Assembly: GCA_958295775.1 (NCBI GenBank)
Contig: CATQHC010000009.1
Span: forward strand, 868,001 to 932,000
Source of the DNA: Chloroflexota bacterium
GTDB lineage: Bacteria > Chloroflexota > UBA11872 > VXOZ01
Length of the DNA stretch: 64,000 bases
Reading direction: 5' to 3'
The stretch's first letter is position 1; every line of letters starts with the position of its first letter. The notes beneath the pieces were generated by a model. It saw only the letters and a program-made list of their open reading frames with translations. It had not been told where the DNA came from and did not search any database. Below are positions 24,557 through 34,446 of this stretch, one piece after another. Position numbers and translations under genes: made by a program.

Positions 24557-24590
24557 AAAGCCCCCGCTTGCCATGTGCAGCGGGGGCTTT
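24557..24590. terminator. Intrinsic terminator between the enolase-superfamily and lipoprotein genes
   Basis: The perfect 12-base arms AAAGCCCCCGCT and AGCGGGGGCTTT enclose a ten-base loop. It sits just after the minus-strand lipoprotein gene and before the minus-strand enolase-superfamily gene, so it would end transcription of the lipoprotein pair. Confidence 0.75.
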
Positions 24591-24613
24591 GCTATAGCGG
24601 GCTACGAGAGTTG

Positions 24614-24925
24614 TCACTGCTCTGCGGGTGGTTGTGGGAGCACTTCGCAGACAATCCCGTCGTCGTCGTCATCTTCTGCCGTCGGCACGGTTGCCTGGGC
24701 AAATCCTAGGCCTGGCCCGATAGCGCCCAGTTTATATATCACCCGAGCGCGAACGGCGTCTCGGCATGTCTCGTAGACCTCATCAGTCCACGGTGTCGGA
24801 TGTGGCGCCGCCCTCGGCATATCAGGGACAAAGGGCGTTGCTACAGTTTCCGGCTGTTCTGCCGTGCTACATGCAGTCACAGCCAGCAGTAGGATTACGC
24901 CAACGACAAGCGAGCGGCACATCAT
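24614..24925 (-). CDS. Small lipoprotein with an Excalibur-like DxDxDGxxCE motif
   Basis: The 103-residue product has an N-terminal hydrophobic segment with lipobox AVTAC at about residue 19, then a Pro-rich linker. The C-terminal part has one early cysteine (YETCRDAV) and ends with EDDDDDGIVCE. This last stretch matches the Excalibur calcium-binding motif DxDxDGxxCE, and the two cysteines are spaced as expected for a disulphide. Excalibur domains occur on extracellular proteins and bind calcium. The ATGs at 24925 and 24922 overlap the stop of the upstream gene, so the pair is translated as a unit. Role is unknown. Confidence 0.65.
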   Translation of the reverse strand: MMCRSLVVGVILLLAVTACSTAEQPETVATPFVPDMPRAAPHPTPWTDEVYETCRDAVRARVIYKLGAIGPGLGFAQATVPTAEDDDDDGIVCEVLPQPPAEQ

Positions 24926-25329
24926 TGTTCTGTACCTCCGTCATTGTCATCAGGATCGTCCTCTTCTTCGGGAGGGGGGCATTCAACGCCGCCGCAACTT
25001 CCATCGATGAGGCAAGCGAGGTTGATGCGCGTACGACTGCATATCTCCTCCGTTTCGCAGTTGTACTTGGTGATCACCTTGTACCACATGAACTCCCAAT
25101 CGGTGTCGCAGTCCGCACCGCAGGGACCATCGTGCCAGGTGGTCCTTGAGCACCGGCACGGGTCGGACAACTGCGCATCGTCGTTCTCGATGTCGGCGGG
25201 GATGGTCGTTGCCGCTCCCGGCGCCATGGACATGGCGAGTGGCATACCACCTGTTGCGCCGGCGGCTGGAAGAAGGAACGCGGCAAATAACACTACAAGA
25301 CCTAGCGCTACACTGAGCTTACGCATCAC
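24922..25329 (-). CDS. Secreted cysteine-rich protein of unknown function
   Basis: The 135-residue product starts with a signal peptide (LSVALGLVVLFAAFLLPAAG, cleaved near the AGA segment). The mature part is cysteine-rich: DPCRCSRTTWHDGPCGADCDT, NCETEEICS, LACLIDGSCGGVEC. About ten cysteines point to several disulphides outside the cell. The tail is very acidic (EEEDDPDDND). It overlaps the Excalibur-like lipoprotein gene by four bases (ATGA). GGAGGTGTGTG sits just before the ATG. No known family is recognised, though the compact knot of cysteines resembles small extracellular binding modules. Its job is probably shared with the lipoprotein. Confidence 0.65.
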   Translation of the reverse strand: MMRKLSVALGLVVLFAAFLLPAAGATGGMPLAMSMAPGAATTIPADIENDDAQLSDPCRCSRTTWHDGPCGADCDTDWEFMWYKVITKYNCETEEICSRTRINLACLIDGSCGGVECPPPEEEDDPDDNDGGTEQ

Positions 25330-25889
25330 ACACCTCCAAGTGTGCTAAGAGACGGCCTAATGGTTTTGCCGCCATTGAGGGCGGCAGGAACACGGACAAA
25401 CCATGGCGCACCTCCTTAGCTTCACGCCAGCACATACCTCAATTGTATCACTACTCAGTCGATAGTCAAGAGCTTTATTGATTAAACTAAGAAACACCCG
25501 CGCCCGTTGCCAGGGCGGAGTGCTTTGAGGGCGCTCCCTTATCTTATTTCTACATTCCCTACTGCGAGAACAACTCCGCTTGCACGTACTCAGGCTGCGT
25601 GAAGGTACGCCTGGGGACACATAGGTCGTCTAGCATGAACGTACCAAGAGACTTGCCAGTCCAACCGCGTCAAAGATAGCCACTAAGCACTTGGCTCGGT
25701 TATTGTTCTCTTGCCACGTGTACACTTGATCCGCCCTAACACGCCGTAGCGCGGGGGCTTGGCAAAACGTGCACACCATCTCCGGCAGAGTCCTTAGCGT
25801 ACATTGACGCGTGTTCCCGCACAGCCTACCATGATTCCCGTCGGCTTGTTGATAAGGACTCCCAGCCAAAACAGAAAGATGCAACCGCA
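25330..25889. other. Long divergent intergenic region
   Basis: No gene is supported here. In the 5-prime leader of the Cys-rich gene there is a hairpin at about 25368-25387 (TGCCGCC, six-base loop, GGCGGCA, read on either strand). The centre, about 25440-25500, is AT-rich and could hold promoters. The right end leads into the metallohydrolase gene without a strong Shine-Dalgarno. Confidence 0.4.
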
Positions 25890-27071
25890 ATGGCAACTTA
25901 CGACGTGGTGCTGAAGGGAGGTCGCGTTCTCGACCCGGCACAGGGCATTGACGCAATGCTGGATATCGGCACGAAGCACGGTCGTATTGCCGCCGTGGCA
26001 GAGAATCTCCCGACCGCTGACGCCTGGCTCGTACTCGACGTTGCCGATCACTTTGTGACGCCCGGCCTCATAGACTTGCACACCCACATCTACTGGGGCG
26101 GCACCGATCTTGGCGTATTGCCCGACCAAACCTGCTTGCCCGCCGGCGTTACCACGGCGGTGGATGCCGGGAGCGCGGGGTGGGCGAATTTCACCGGCTT
26201 CCGCCATTTTGTCATCGGTCAATCCCGCACGCGGGCCTTTGCGTTCGTCAATATATCCAGCATTGGGATTACCGACATGCGCGTTGGCGAGAACCTCAAC
26301 CTCGCCTACTGTGGTGTGGAAGACGCGATCAAGGCTGTTGAAGCCAACCGGGACGTGGCGCTTGGCGTGAAGGTGCGGGTGGCTGAGAAAATCTGCGGGC
26401 CCAACGGTCTGGAACCGCTGCGCCGCGCGGCCGAGGTGCGCGATGCCACGAACACCCGCATGATGGTGCACATTTCGGACTGCGAGCAGCCGGTCGCGGA
26501 GATTCTGGCACACCTCAAGCCCGGCGACATCATCACCCACTGCTTCACCGGCAGAGGGCAGCTTATTCTCGACCAGCAGCGGGGCACAGTGTTGCCGGAG
26601 GTGCGTGCAGCCCAGCAGAGCGGCATCACCTTCGACGTCGGCCACGGCCAGGGTAGCTTCTCCTTTGCGGTGGCGCGGGCGGCTTTGGCAGATGGCTTCT
26701 TGCCGGATACGCTCAGCACCGATCTCCACAACTATTCGTCCCATTACACGGCACGGAGCCTGCCTGACGTGATGTCGAAGTTCCTCTTCCTCGGCCGGGA
26801 TATTCCCGATGTCGTGGCAAGGACAACCCGGAACCCCGCGGCGGCGATCGGCCGCGCGGACTCTTTGGGTCACCTGCGCGTTGGCGGCACCGCCGATATT
26901 ACAGCCCTGCGCCTTGTGTCCGGGCCGTATCACATGATGGATGCAGAGGAAGAGAAGTTCACCAACGACCGGTACCTCGCGGCTTCCTACACGCTAAGGG
27001 CCGGTGAAGTGTACAACCAGGCGGGGCGAGCAGCGCGCCGTTGGTACGGACCGCGCACTGAGGAAGGATGA
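25890..27071 (+). CDS. Amidohydrolase / deacetylase-type metallohydrolase
   Basis: The 393-residue product belongs to the dihydroorotase-like amidohydrolases of the COG3964 type. The N-terminal beta domain (YDVVLKGGRVLDPAQG) is followed by GLIDLHTHIYWGG with the metal HxH near residue 60, VKVRV with a likely bridging lysine near 160, MMVHISD near 195, ITHCFTG near 215 and LSTDLHN near 285. RNPAAAIG and the returning beta segment LRVGGTADI close the fold. The metal site is complete. Enzymes of this group act on N-acyl or cyclic amide bonds; the exact substrate cannot be told. It seems to be the first gene of a same-strand row reaching the creatininase gene. Confidence 0.85.
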   Translation: MATYDVVLKGGRVLDPAQGIDAMLDIGTKHGRIAAVAENLPTADAWLVLDVADHFVTPGLIDLHTHIYWGGTDLGVLPDQTCLPAGVTTAVDAGSAGWANFTGFRHFVIGQSRTRAFAFVNISSIGITDMRVGENLNLAYCGVEDAIKAVEANRDVALGVKVRVAEKICGPNGLEPLRRAAEVRDATNTRMMVHISDCEQPVAEILAHLKPGDIITHCFTGRGQLILDQQRGTVLPEVRAAQQSGITFDVGHGQGSFSFAVARAALADGFLPDTLSTDLHNYSSHYTARSLPDVMSKFLFLGRDIPDVVARTTRNPAAAIGRADSLGHLRVGGTADITALRLVSGPYHMMDAEEEKFTNDRYLAASYTLRAGEVYNQAGRAARRWYGPRTEEG

Positions 27072-27181
27072 GATGGGTCTTGCCTTGCTGCATACATGCT
27101 TACCGGCATTAGTCCGTCACTCCGGCGAAGAGCGTGCCCTATACGCTGCGCGGCGCCGGTGCATAAAAGAGACGGAGAAGA

Positions 27182-27208
27182 TGGATTCCCGCGCAAGCGG
27201 GAATGACG
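27182..27208. repeat. Dispersed repeat GGATTCCCGCGCAAGCGGGAATGACG (copy)
   Basis: Arms TTCCCGC and GCGGGAA flank GCAA, followed by TGACGAG. Members are also at 41527-41555, about 9725-9752, 32971-33000, 3082-3114 and, inverted, 1727-1762. This copy lies between the metallohydrolase and the AMIN/Gmad2 lipoprotein genes. Confidence 0.7.
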
Positions 27209-27276
27209 AGACAGAAAGCCGGATGGATTCCTGCCTCATTTCACGTGCGGGGCGGGCTCTGCACAGGCACGGCGGA

Positions 27277-28245
27277 ATGCTGAGAGGGAGGGATTTTCGC
27301 CCCCTATCCAGTACGGGGCAAGCCTATTGCCGGAACGACGCGGTTAGGGCCTCACCCTCCATCGAGAAATTCCGGCTCTTCGCGACCGGCGCGCGTCTTC
27401 GCTGCGGCGTCGGGCTGGTGGCGCTGCTGCTTGCGTTGTTGCTCACTGCCTGCGGTGATGACGCGGAAAGCGAACCGGCCCAGCCAGACGCAGCCGCGAG
27501 CCCCGCAGCATCCACGGCCGCGACTGAGGCAGATGGGTTCATAACCGCGGATTCAATGACGGGCGGCGGCGACACGGCTGACGCGCATATTACAAATATC
27601 CGGTTCGGCCGGCATGACACGTTCGAACGTTTGGTAATTGATTTCGCCACCGAGCAGTCCTCCGCGACCGCCCTGCCGCAGTGGCAGCTTGAGAAGGCGG
27701 CGGCTGCGGGCGTGCTGCGCGTTCATCTGCCTACGGTGGTGGCAACTGCCTTTACCGACGGTGACCTCGCCGGAGACTTGCTGACTCAGGTGTTTGTCGT
27801 GCGCGCTACGAACCGCAGCCTGTTCGTGGACGTGTTCATCCCGGCTTCCTTCCGGTATCGCGTGCTGGAGCTCAGCGATCCGCTGCGGCTGGTCATCGAC
27901 GTGGCGGCGGAAGGCACGGCTGCGTTTGCGCTGCCGGCTACCGATAAGTCTATCGTGCTCAATTTCCCGCGGGCTGGGGCTACCCTGGAAGGCTCTGTGA
28001 CGGTTTCCGGCTACTCGCGGCACTTCGAGGCGAACAACGTCATCATCCTGCAGGATAGCGAGGGCAGTGAAATAGCGCGAACTTTTGGCACGTCCGCGGA
28101 TTACGTCGAGACGTGGGGCTACTTTTCTCTTGAGCTCGCGATCCCAAATCGCCCGGGCGCGGGCAGTCTGCACGTTGGTGATTTTGACGCGCAGGATGGA
28201 TCATTCAAGGGCGTGACGGTTCTTGTGCAGATTGGCGGTTCATAA
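27277..28245 (+). CDS. Lipoprotein with AMIN-like and Gmad2-like domains
   Basis: The likely product is about 322 residues. A signal with lipobox LLLTAC (after GLVALLLALLL) is followed by an Ala/Pro-rich linker. Then comes a beta-rich domain, ADAHITNIRFGRHDTFERLVIDF to RLVIDV, which has the pattern of AMIN-like domains that bind the cell wall. A final domain, beginning SIVLNFPRAGATLEGSVTVSGY, matches the immunoglobulin-like Gmad2 type found in envelope proteins. The ATG at 27277 is only the nearest in frame. It puts about 45 residues before the signal, so the true start may be later and non-ATG. The frame is open further upstream through a dispersed repeat, which should not be part of the protein. 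Confidence 0.75.
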   Translation: MLRGRDFRPLSSTGQAYCRNDAVRASPSIEKFRLFATGARLRCGVGLVALLLALLLTACGDDAESEPAQPDAAASPAASTAATEADGFITADSMTGGGDTADAHITNIRFGRHDTFERLVIDFATEQSSATALPQWQLEKAAAAGVLRVHLPTVVATAFTDGDLAGDLLTQVFVVRATNRSLFVDVFIPASFRYRVLELSDPLRLVIDVAAEGTAAFALPATDKSIVLNFPRAGATLEGSVTVSGYSRHFEANNVIILQDSEGSEIARTFGTSADYVETWGYFSLELAIPNRPGAGSLHVGDFDAQDGSFKGVTVLVQIGGS

Positions 28246-28304
28246 TCAGTGCGTTGCTGTGAAGGACATCTCAAACAGCTATTCAGCAAACGAAAGAAGG
28301 TGAC

Positions 28305-29081
28305 ATGAGCGAACATCACTGGTTCGACGACTTGCAGGATGAGAAGTTTCTAAGTTGGGCTTCAACCTTTGAGGAAGTAGAAGAGAGTGGGTGCGACACC
28401 GCCCTCTTTTGCATTGGCGCCATCGAGCAGCATTCCTACCACATGCCGCTCGGCACCGACTGGCTGCTAGGGCTGTCCGGCAGCCGCCTGCTGGCGCGAG
28501 AGTTGGCGGAGCGCGGCCTGATCGTCTATCTTCTGCCGCCGATACCCATCGGCACCTCGAGCGAGTTCCTGAACTACAAAGGCACGCTGAGCCTCAAGCC
28601 CGCTACCGTTGCCGCCATTCTCGAAGACACCGTGGCCTGCCTCAAGCGCCAGGGCTTCAAGCGCATGATCGTGACCAGTTCTCACGGCGGTAACTGGATC
28701 CTGAAGCCCACCATCCGCGAGCTCAACATGTGGGACCCGGACTTCATGGTAATGTGGGGCGCGCCGGTCGGCGCGGGCGGCTCGGGTCCGGGCAAGGACC
28801 GCCACTCCGGCGAGAGCGAGACTTCCCGGCTCATGTACGCCTATCCCGAACTGATGCGCACCGAAAAGGTGGTCGACTCCTCGCCCGATTTGGGCTCCGA
28901 GTTCGTGGACATGATTCCAACCGAGTACTACACGCCCAGCGGCGTGTGGGGCTTCCCCAACAAAGCGGACCGAGACGCCGGCGAGGAACGCACGCAGCAA
29001 GGCGTACAACGCCAGGCCGACTACATTATCGAGACTATCGCAAAGCTTGACGAAATGCGCCGGGAGCATGAAGCGGAGTAA
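28305..29081 (+). CDS. Creatininase family amidohydrolase
   Basis: The 258-residue product has the creatininase metal-binding set. GAIEQHSYHMPLGTD supplies Glu, His and Asp; SSHGGNW supplies His; and DRHSGESETS supplies the last His and Glu near residue 165. The order and spacing match the family. Members open cyclic amides such as creatinine or process formylated intermediates (for instance FAPy deformylase and mycofactocin-type enzymes), so the substrate is open. AAAGAAGG lies right before the ATG at 28305. It ends the same-strand row begun by the metallohydrolase at 25890 and may share that pathway. No signal peptide is present, which fits a cytoplasmic enzyme. Confidence 0.88.
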   Translation: MSEHHWFDDLQDEKFLSWASTFEEVEESGCDTALFCIGAIEQHSYHMPLGTDWLLGLSGSRLLARELAERGLIVYLLPPIPIGTSSEFLNYKGTLSLKPATVAAILEDTVACLKRQGFKRMIVTSSHGGNWILKPTIRELNMWDPDFMVMWGAPVGAGGSGPGKDRHSGESETSRLMYAYPELMRTEKVVDSSPDLGSEFVDMIPTEYYTPSGVWGFPNKADRDAGEERTQQGVQRQADYIIETIAKLDEMRREHEAE

Positions 29082-29188
29082 TCTCAGTTCATTACCCAAA
29101 CCGCTCGTGTGACGTTGACAACCCAGTGAAATCCGCGCTACCGTGAAATAGGCACCTCATTGGTCCTCCCACTGGAGCATCCTTTCCC

Positions 29189-30076
29189 ATGGCACAACCC
29201 TCCCAGGTCTCCAAGGCCGTAATTCTCGTTGCCGGTTTGGGTACCCGACTCCTCCCTGCCACTAAGTCTCAGCCCAAAGAGATGTTGCCTGTCGGCCGCA
29301 AGCCGGTGGTGCAGTACGTGGTGGAAGAGATGGAGCAGGCCGGTATCAACCAGGTACTCTTTGTAACCGGCCGCAAGAAGAGCTCCATCGAAGACCACTT
29401 CGACCGCGATCCCGAACTGGAAGAACGCCTGGGCAGCGACGACCTGGAGTTGAGCGACAGGCTGCCAAACTTCGATACCTTGCTCCACGTCTTCTACACG
29501 CGCCAGAGCGAGCAGACCGGACAGGCGGACGCCGTGAATCTCGCGCAGGAGTTTGTCGGCGACGAGCCGTTTGTTGTGGCATTTGGCGACACGATCATTC
29601 GCGGAGGCAACCTGGTGCGCCGCATGGTGGCAAGCCACCGGCAGAGCGGCGCCGTGTGCACCATGGCCGTTGAGCAAGTAGCGCCTGAAGACGCACACCG
29701 CTACGGCGTCGTGATGCCGAAGGACGGTCTGGGAGCGGATTTTGCCATCGAGGGGATTGTGGAAAAGCCGTCGCGCGGCACCGAGCCCAGCAACTTCGCG
29801 GTGGTGCCGCGCTATGTGATGAATAGTGAGATCTTCGAGGCGATACGGCTGACGCTGCCCGGCAAGGGGAATGAGCTCTGGCTCGCCGACTCTATCGAAG
29901 TGCTCATCAAGCAACAGCAATTGGTCCGTTGCCTGGCGCTAGCGCCCGAGGAGGTCCGTTACGACATTGGCAATTTCGAGACCTACTTCAAAGCGTTCAT
30001 AGACTTTGCGCTCTCAGACGAGAAATACGGCTATCTCGTGCGGCAACACTTGATGCGTAAAGCGGCATCGTTATGA
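29189..30076 (+). CDS. galU: UTP--glucose-1-phosphate uridylyltransferase
   Basis: The 295-residue product makes UDP-sugar from sugar 1-phosphate and UTP. It shows VAGLGTRLLPATKSQPKEMLP, the nucleotide-binding loop of bacterial GalU, then the YVVEEMEQAGI, FVTGRKK and EKPS segments. Length matches the family. GGAG lies eleven bases before the ATG at 29189. The stop overlaps the ATG of the GHMP kinase gene (ATGA at 30073-30076), so the two form an operon. Together they suggest that a sugar or uronic acid is phosphorylated at C1 by the kinase and then uridylylated here. Glucose 1-phosphate remains the default substrate of GalU. Confidence 0.92.
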   Translation: MAQPSQVSKAVILVAGLGTRLLPATKSQPKEMLPVGRKPVVQYVVEEMEQAGINQVLFVTGRKKSSIEDHFDRDPELEERLGSDDLELSDRLPNFDTLLHVFYTRQSEQTGQADAVNLAQEFVGDEPFVVAFGDTIIRGGNLVRRMVASHRQSGAVCTMAVEQVAPEDAHRYGVVMPKDGLGADFAIEGIVEKPSRGTEPSNFAVVPRYVMNSEIFEAIRLTLPGKGNELWLADSIEVLIKQQQLVRCLALAPEEVRYDIGNFETYFKAFIDFALSDEKYGYLVRQHLMRKAASL

Positions 30077-31140
30077 CACCTTCCGCTACTGGAGACACGC
30101 CGCGGGCAACGGTGGTTGCCTCCGCGCCCGGTCGCTGCGGCATCATCGGCAACCCCACGGATATGTACGGCGGCAATGTGCTCTCGTGCACCATTCCCGA
30201 GCGCGGCTATGTTGCAATTCGCCCCGCCGATCGGCTTACCCTTGAGTCCGACCAAGGCGTGGTAACCGTGCGCACCCGCGACGACTTGCAGCAGCGCGGC
30301 GATCACTTCGACATTTTACGCGCGGTGGTATCCCAACAGCAGTGCCTGGGCATGAATGCGCACTTCAAGTGCTGGAGCGACGTGCCCATCGGCTCCGGCC
30401 TCTCAAGTTCTTCGTCGCTGGTCGTTGCCGCGCTGTACGCGCTCTTGCGCTATCAGGGCCGCAGCATGAATCGGTACTTCTTCGCGGAGACTGCCCGCGG
30501 CATCGAACTCAACGATATGGGCGTTACCTGCGGCTACCATGACTTCTATATGCCGGCGTTCGGCGGGCTCAACTACATGGACTTCCGTGACAAAGAATTC
30601 TACCGGGAAGTGCACAGCGAACCGTATGCCTGTGTGGAACCGCTGGCGCCGCTGGTTGATGAGTTGCCCTTCGTGTTGGCGCACACCGGCGTCGAACACC
30701 GCGCGGGCGTCGTCCATACACCCCTCCGCGAACGCTGGCTGGAAGGTGAGCGTACGGTGGTGCAGGCATATGACACAATTGCGCGCCTGGCGCGAGAGGG
30801 CAAGAAGGCGCTGCTGGAAGCCGACTGGGTGCGCCTGGGCAAGCTGATGAACGAGAACCACGCCATTCAACGCGACCTTGGCGGCTCAGGTGAGGCTAAC
30901 GAAGTGCTCATCAAGGCCGCGCTGGACAACGGCGCGCTGGGGGCCAAACTGGCCGGCGCCGGCGACGGCGGCACGATCATCGCGCTCCACCCGCAGCCGG
31001 AACACCTCGGTACTCTACTCAGAAATGCCGGAGCCTCCCGCATCCTTGAGATGCGTCCTGTCGAAGGCGCGCGGCTTGAAGAACCCACACAAATAGCTCG
31101 GTCTGATGTTGCCGGCTACTTTGCTGAAAGCGAGCGGTGA
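30073..31140 (+). CDS. GHMP-family sugar kinase, glucuronokinase-like
   Basis: The 355-residue product has the three GHMP motifs: GRCGIIGNPTDMYGGN near residue 20, the ATP loop PIGSGLSSSSSLVVAA near 105, and AKLAGAGDGGTII near 300. Recalled sequence of plant glucuronokinase resembles it in detail: GNPSDVYFGN against GNPTDMYGGN, and RQRWLDGDE against RERWLEGER, followed by a similar helical stretch. That kinase makes glucuronic acid 1-phosphate, which a UDP-sugar pyrophosphorylase then turns into UDP-glucuronate. Here the coupled gene is galU, overlapping by four bases. The assignment as glucuronokinase-like is an inference from motif likeness and pairing. A galacturonokinase, arabinokinase or other sugar-1-kinase remains possible. 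Confidence 0.75.
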   Translation: MTPSATGDTPRATVVASAPGRCGIIGNPTDMYGGNVLSCTIPERGYVAIRPADRLTLESDQGVVTVRTRDDLQQRGDHFDILRAVVSQQQCLGMNAHFKCWSDVPIGSGLSSSSSLVVAALYALLRYQGRSMNRYFFAETARGIELNDMGVTCGYHDFYMPAFGGLNYMDFRDKEFYREVHSEPYACVEPLAPLVDELPFVLAHTGVEHRAGVVHTPLRERWLEGERTVVQAYDTIARLAREGKKALLEADWVRLGKLMNENHAIQRDLGGSGEANEVLIKAALDNGALGAKLAGAGDGGTIIALHPQPEHLGTLLRNAGASRILEMRPVEGARLEEPTQIARSDVAGYFAESER

Positions 31141-31210
31141 GGCTCCCGACCCAACTAGGGTTGCAGGGGGACAGGCTTTTCGCGTCAGTAGACTTCTAGC
31201 CTTATAAGGA

Positions 31211-32041
31211 ATGCATAAGTTGAGCTATCCAAAGCGTCATCACTATATTCCAGCTATGTTGTCTAGACGATTTACTAATCAAGAGGGGAAGTTATACTTC
31301 TTCGATAGACGTTGCGCGGAACGTGGAGTCCTAGTGTCAACTCCGAAGAATCTCTTTGTAGAAAGCCATTTGTATACAACAGTTGACAGCAGTGGCAACA
31401 AGAACGTGGAAGTGGAGGAATCGCTTGCAATTCTTGACGGACAGGCTAGCAAACTCATCGCTAAGATCGTTAACGCTGCTCGGGAACTAAAGACACCCAA
31501 TCTGACGCAGGATGATAAGACGGCTTGGTGGGAATACTTCTATATACAATGGTGCCGAGTGCCAGATGTAGGTGAGCAAATCGCCTCTGAAGTGGTTTAT
31601 GAGGAATTGGTAAATCAGCATCTAAGAGAGTTAGTTGGGAAGAAAGAGCTGAACAGGATCACTAACAATGCTTGGGTAGAAAGCAAACTCAATCCGGGGA
31701 AGGAAGTACACCCTATTTTGATGAAGAAGGGACTAGGGGTTGTAGTCGCTCAGGACTTGCAAATCAACTTCATTGTTGGAAGCCATCCTATGGTGAAATT
31801 TGCGCACCCTGGTCGAGCACATCTTGCCAATCCAAGTGTTGAAATCTGGTTCCCACTTGCTTCCGATGTAGCAGTTTCCCCCTTTGCTGGCGAAACTGAG
31901 AAGCTGGTTCTAGTGGATGACAAAACCGTTCGATCCATCAACGAATCCATCTCGAAACAGAGCACCGTAATTGCTGGCTGCTCTCGTGAGTTGGTCTCAT
32001 CATTCGCGAGCCTGGATACGCAGACGTCAATACAAGGCTAG
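31211..32041 (+). CDS. DUF4238 domain protein
   Basis: The 276-residue product starts with KRHHYIPAMLSRRFTNQEGKLYFFDR, the hallmark of DUF4238 proteins, whose function is unknown. It contains a helical middle (WWEYFYIQWCRVP), a later NFIVGSHPMVKFAH and a final part like FPLASDVAVSPF. The gene is clearly more AT-rich than neighbours, with frequent AGA and TTA, which suggests transfer. DUF4238 genes are often found in variable genomic islands and near defence genes, though the role is not established. A TTG at 31220 with AAGGA about ten bases before is an alternative start to the ATG at 31211. It lies between the galU operon and a toxin-antitoxin pair. Confidence 0.8.
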   Translation: MHKLSYPKRHHYIPAMLSRRFTNQEGKLYFFDRRCAERGVLVSTPKNLFVESHLYTTVDSSGNKNVEVEESLAILDGQASKLIAKIVNAARELKTPNLTQDDKTAWWEYFYIQWCRVPDVGEQIASEVVYEELVNQHLRELVGKKELNRITNNAWVESKLNPGKEVHPILMKKGLGVVVAQDLQINFIVGSHPMVKFAHPGRAHLANPSVEIWFPLASDVAVSPFAGETEKLVLVDDKTVRSINESISKQSTVIAGCSRELVSSFASLDTQTSIQG

Positions 32042-32188
32042 TCACAGTCAAATGACCACCCTTACCTAAGCCGACGTTGAACGGTCCGCTCTTGATTGGT
32101 TTGCCGCACGCGGGCGGCGGACGGTGTAGAGTTTATCCAGAGCAATTAGCGTGCCAATTACCCGCCTATATTCTATAGGAGAGAGTAG

Positions 32189-32440
<252 letters not shown>

Positions 32441-32449
32441 ACCTTCCCT

Positions 32450-32803
32450 ATGCAATTCAAGCGAGACGAAAACCTGCCGGTCCAGCTAAAGCGTCTGTTT
32501 ACGGAAGCCGGCCATGATGTGGCCACAGTCCTCGACGAGGGGCTTGGCGGCGCGGCAGATGCAGATTTAGCGTCAGTCTGCCTGCTAGAGGAACGCGTGC
32601 TGGTGACGCAAGACGGGGACTTCGCCGACATCAGGATGTATCCGCCTGGGAGGTACCCTGGCATCGTGATATTGCGGCTGTCCGACCAAGCAAGGGACGC
32701 TATCTTGGCGGTCGGCGCTGACCTGCTTCAGATGCTTGCTACATCATCCCCCGTAGGCCAGCTTTGGATAGTGGAGGAATCGCGGGTGCGCATCAGGGAG
32801 TGA
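32450..32803 (+). CDS. DUF5615 (Mut7-C / PIN-like) toxin
   Basis: The 117-residue product has FKRDENLPVQL at the start, GHDVATV, then ADADLASVC and LVTQDGDFAD. These give the acidic residues of a PIN-like RNase active site. PGIVILRL closes the core. DUF5615 proteins are the toxin partners of DUF433 antitoxins, and the gene order and ten-base gap to the DUF433 gene agree. The enzyme probably cleaves RNA when released from its antitoxin. The C-terminus (PVGQLWIVEESRVRIRE) is typical. The module lies between an AT-rich DUF4238 gene and the sigA gene, and marks a site of gain. Confidence 0.88.
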   Translation: MQFKRDENLPVQLKRLFTEAGHDVATVLDEGLGGAADADLASVCLLEERVLVTQDGDFADIRMYPPGRYPGIVILRLSDQARDAILAVGADLLQMLATSSPVGQLWIVEESRVRIRE

Positions 32804-32970
32804 CGCTGGCCGTCCTCACAGAAGCCGACGTACATCCCAACAGTAGCGCACTCTTAGCCAGTCTATGCTCCAAGATTCAACTGAAACTCTGTGGCAGGAA
32901 AGCGCAAGACCCGCCTATTTGCATAGACGGGCCGGTAGATTCGTGAAAGGGCTTAGACGCCTACCCACCC

Positions 32971-33000
32971 TGGATTCCGGCTTGCGCCGGAACGACGGAT
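32971..33000. repeat. Dispersed repeat, TGGATTCCGG...CCGGAACGACGG variant
   Basis: Arms TTCCGGC and GCCGGAA flank TTGC, followed by CGACGG. It is a variant of the GGATTCCCGC...GCGGGAATGACGG family. It is placed just beyond the 3-prime end of sigA. Confidence 0.6.
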
Positions 33001-33068
33001 ATTGACCCGCTTTGCGTACTCCTCATAGCGTCATAAAGGTCAGCAAAGCAGGGGAGTAGGCTCCGCCG

Positions 33069-34370
<1,302 letters not shown>

Positions 34371-34446
34371 CATTCCTCCTTCACAGATCCCTCTGTGCTA
34401 GATATGCCGGCTTCCCATTTGGTTGCAAATTGCCATTGACTGACGG

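Noticed and set aside
25794-26933. Long minus-strand frame opposite the deacetylase-type metallohydrolase
   Set aside because: The HxH and other metal ligands are in the plus-strand frame; the minus frame has no recognisable pattern.
27004-27276. Start of the AMIN/Gmad2 lipoprotein at 27004
   Set aside because: This stretch overlaps the end of the upstream metallohydrolase gene and includes a dispersed repeat; the lipoprotein signal comes much later.
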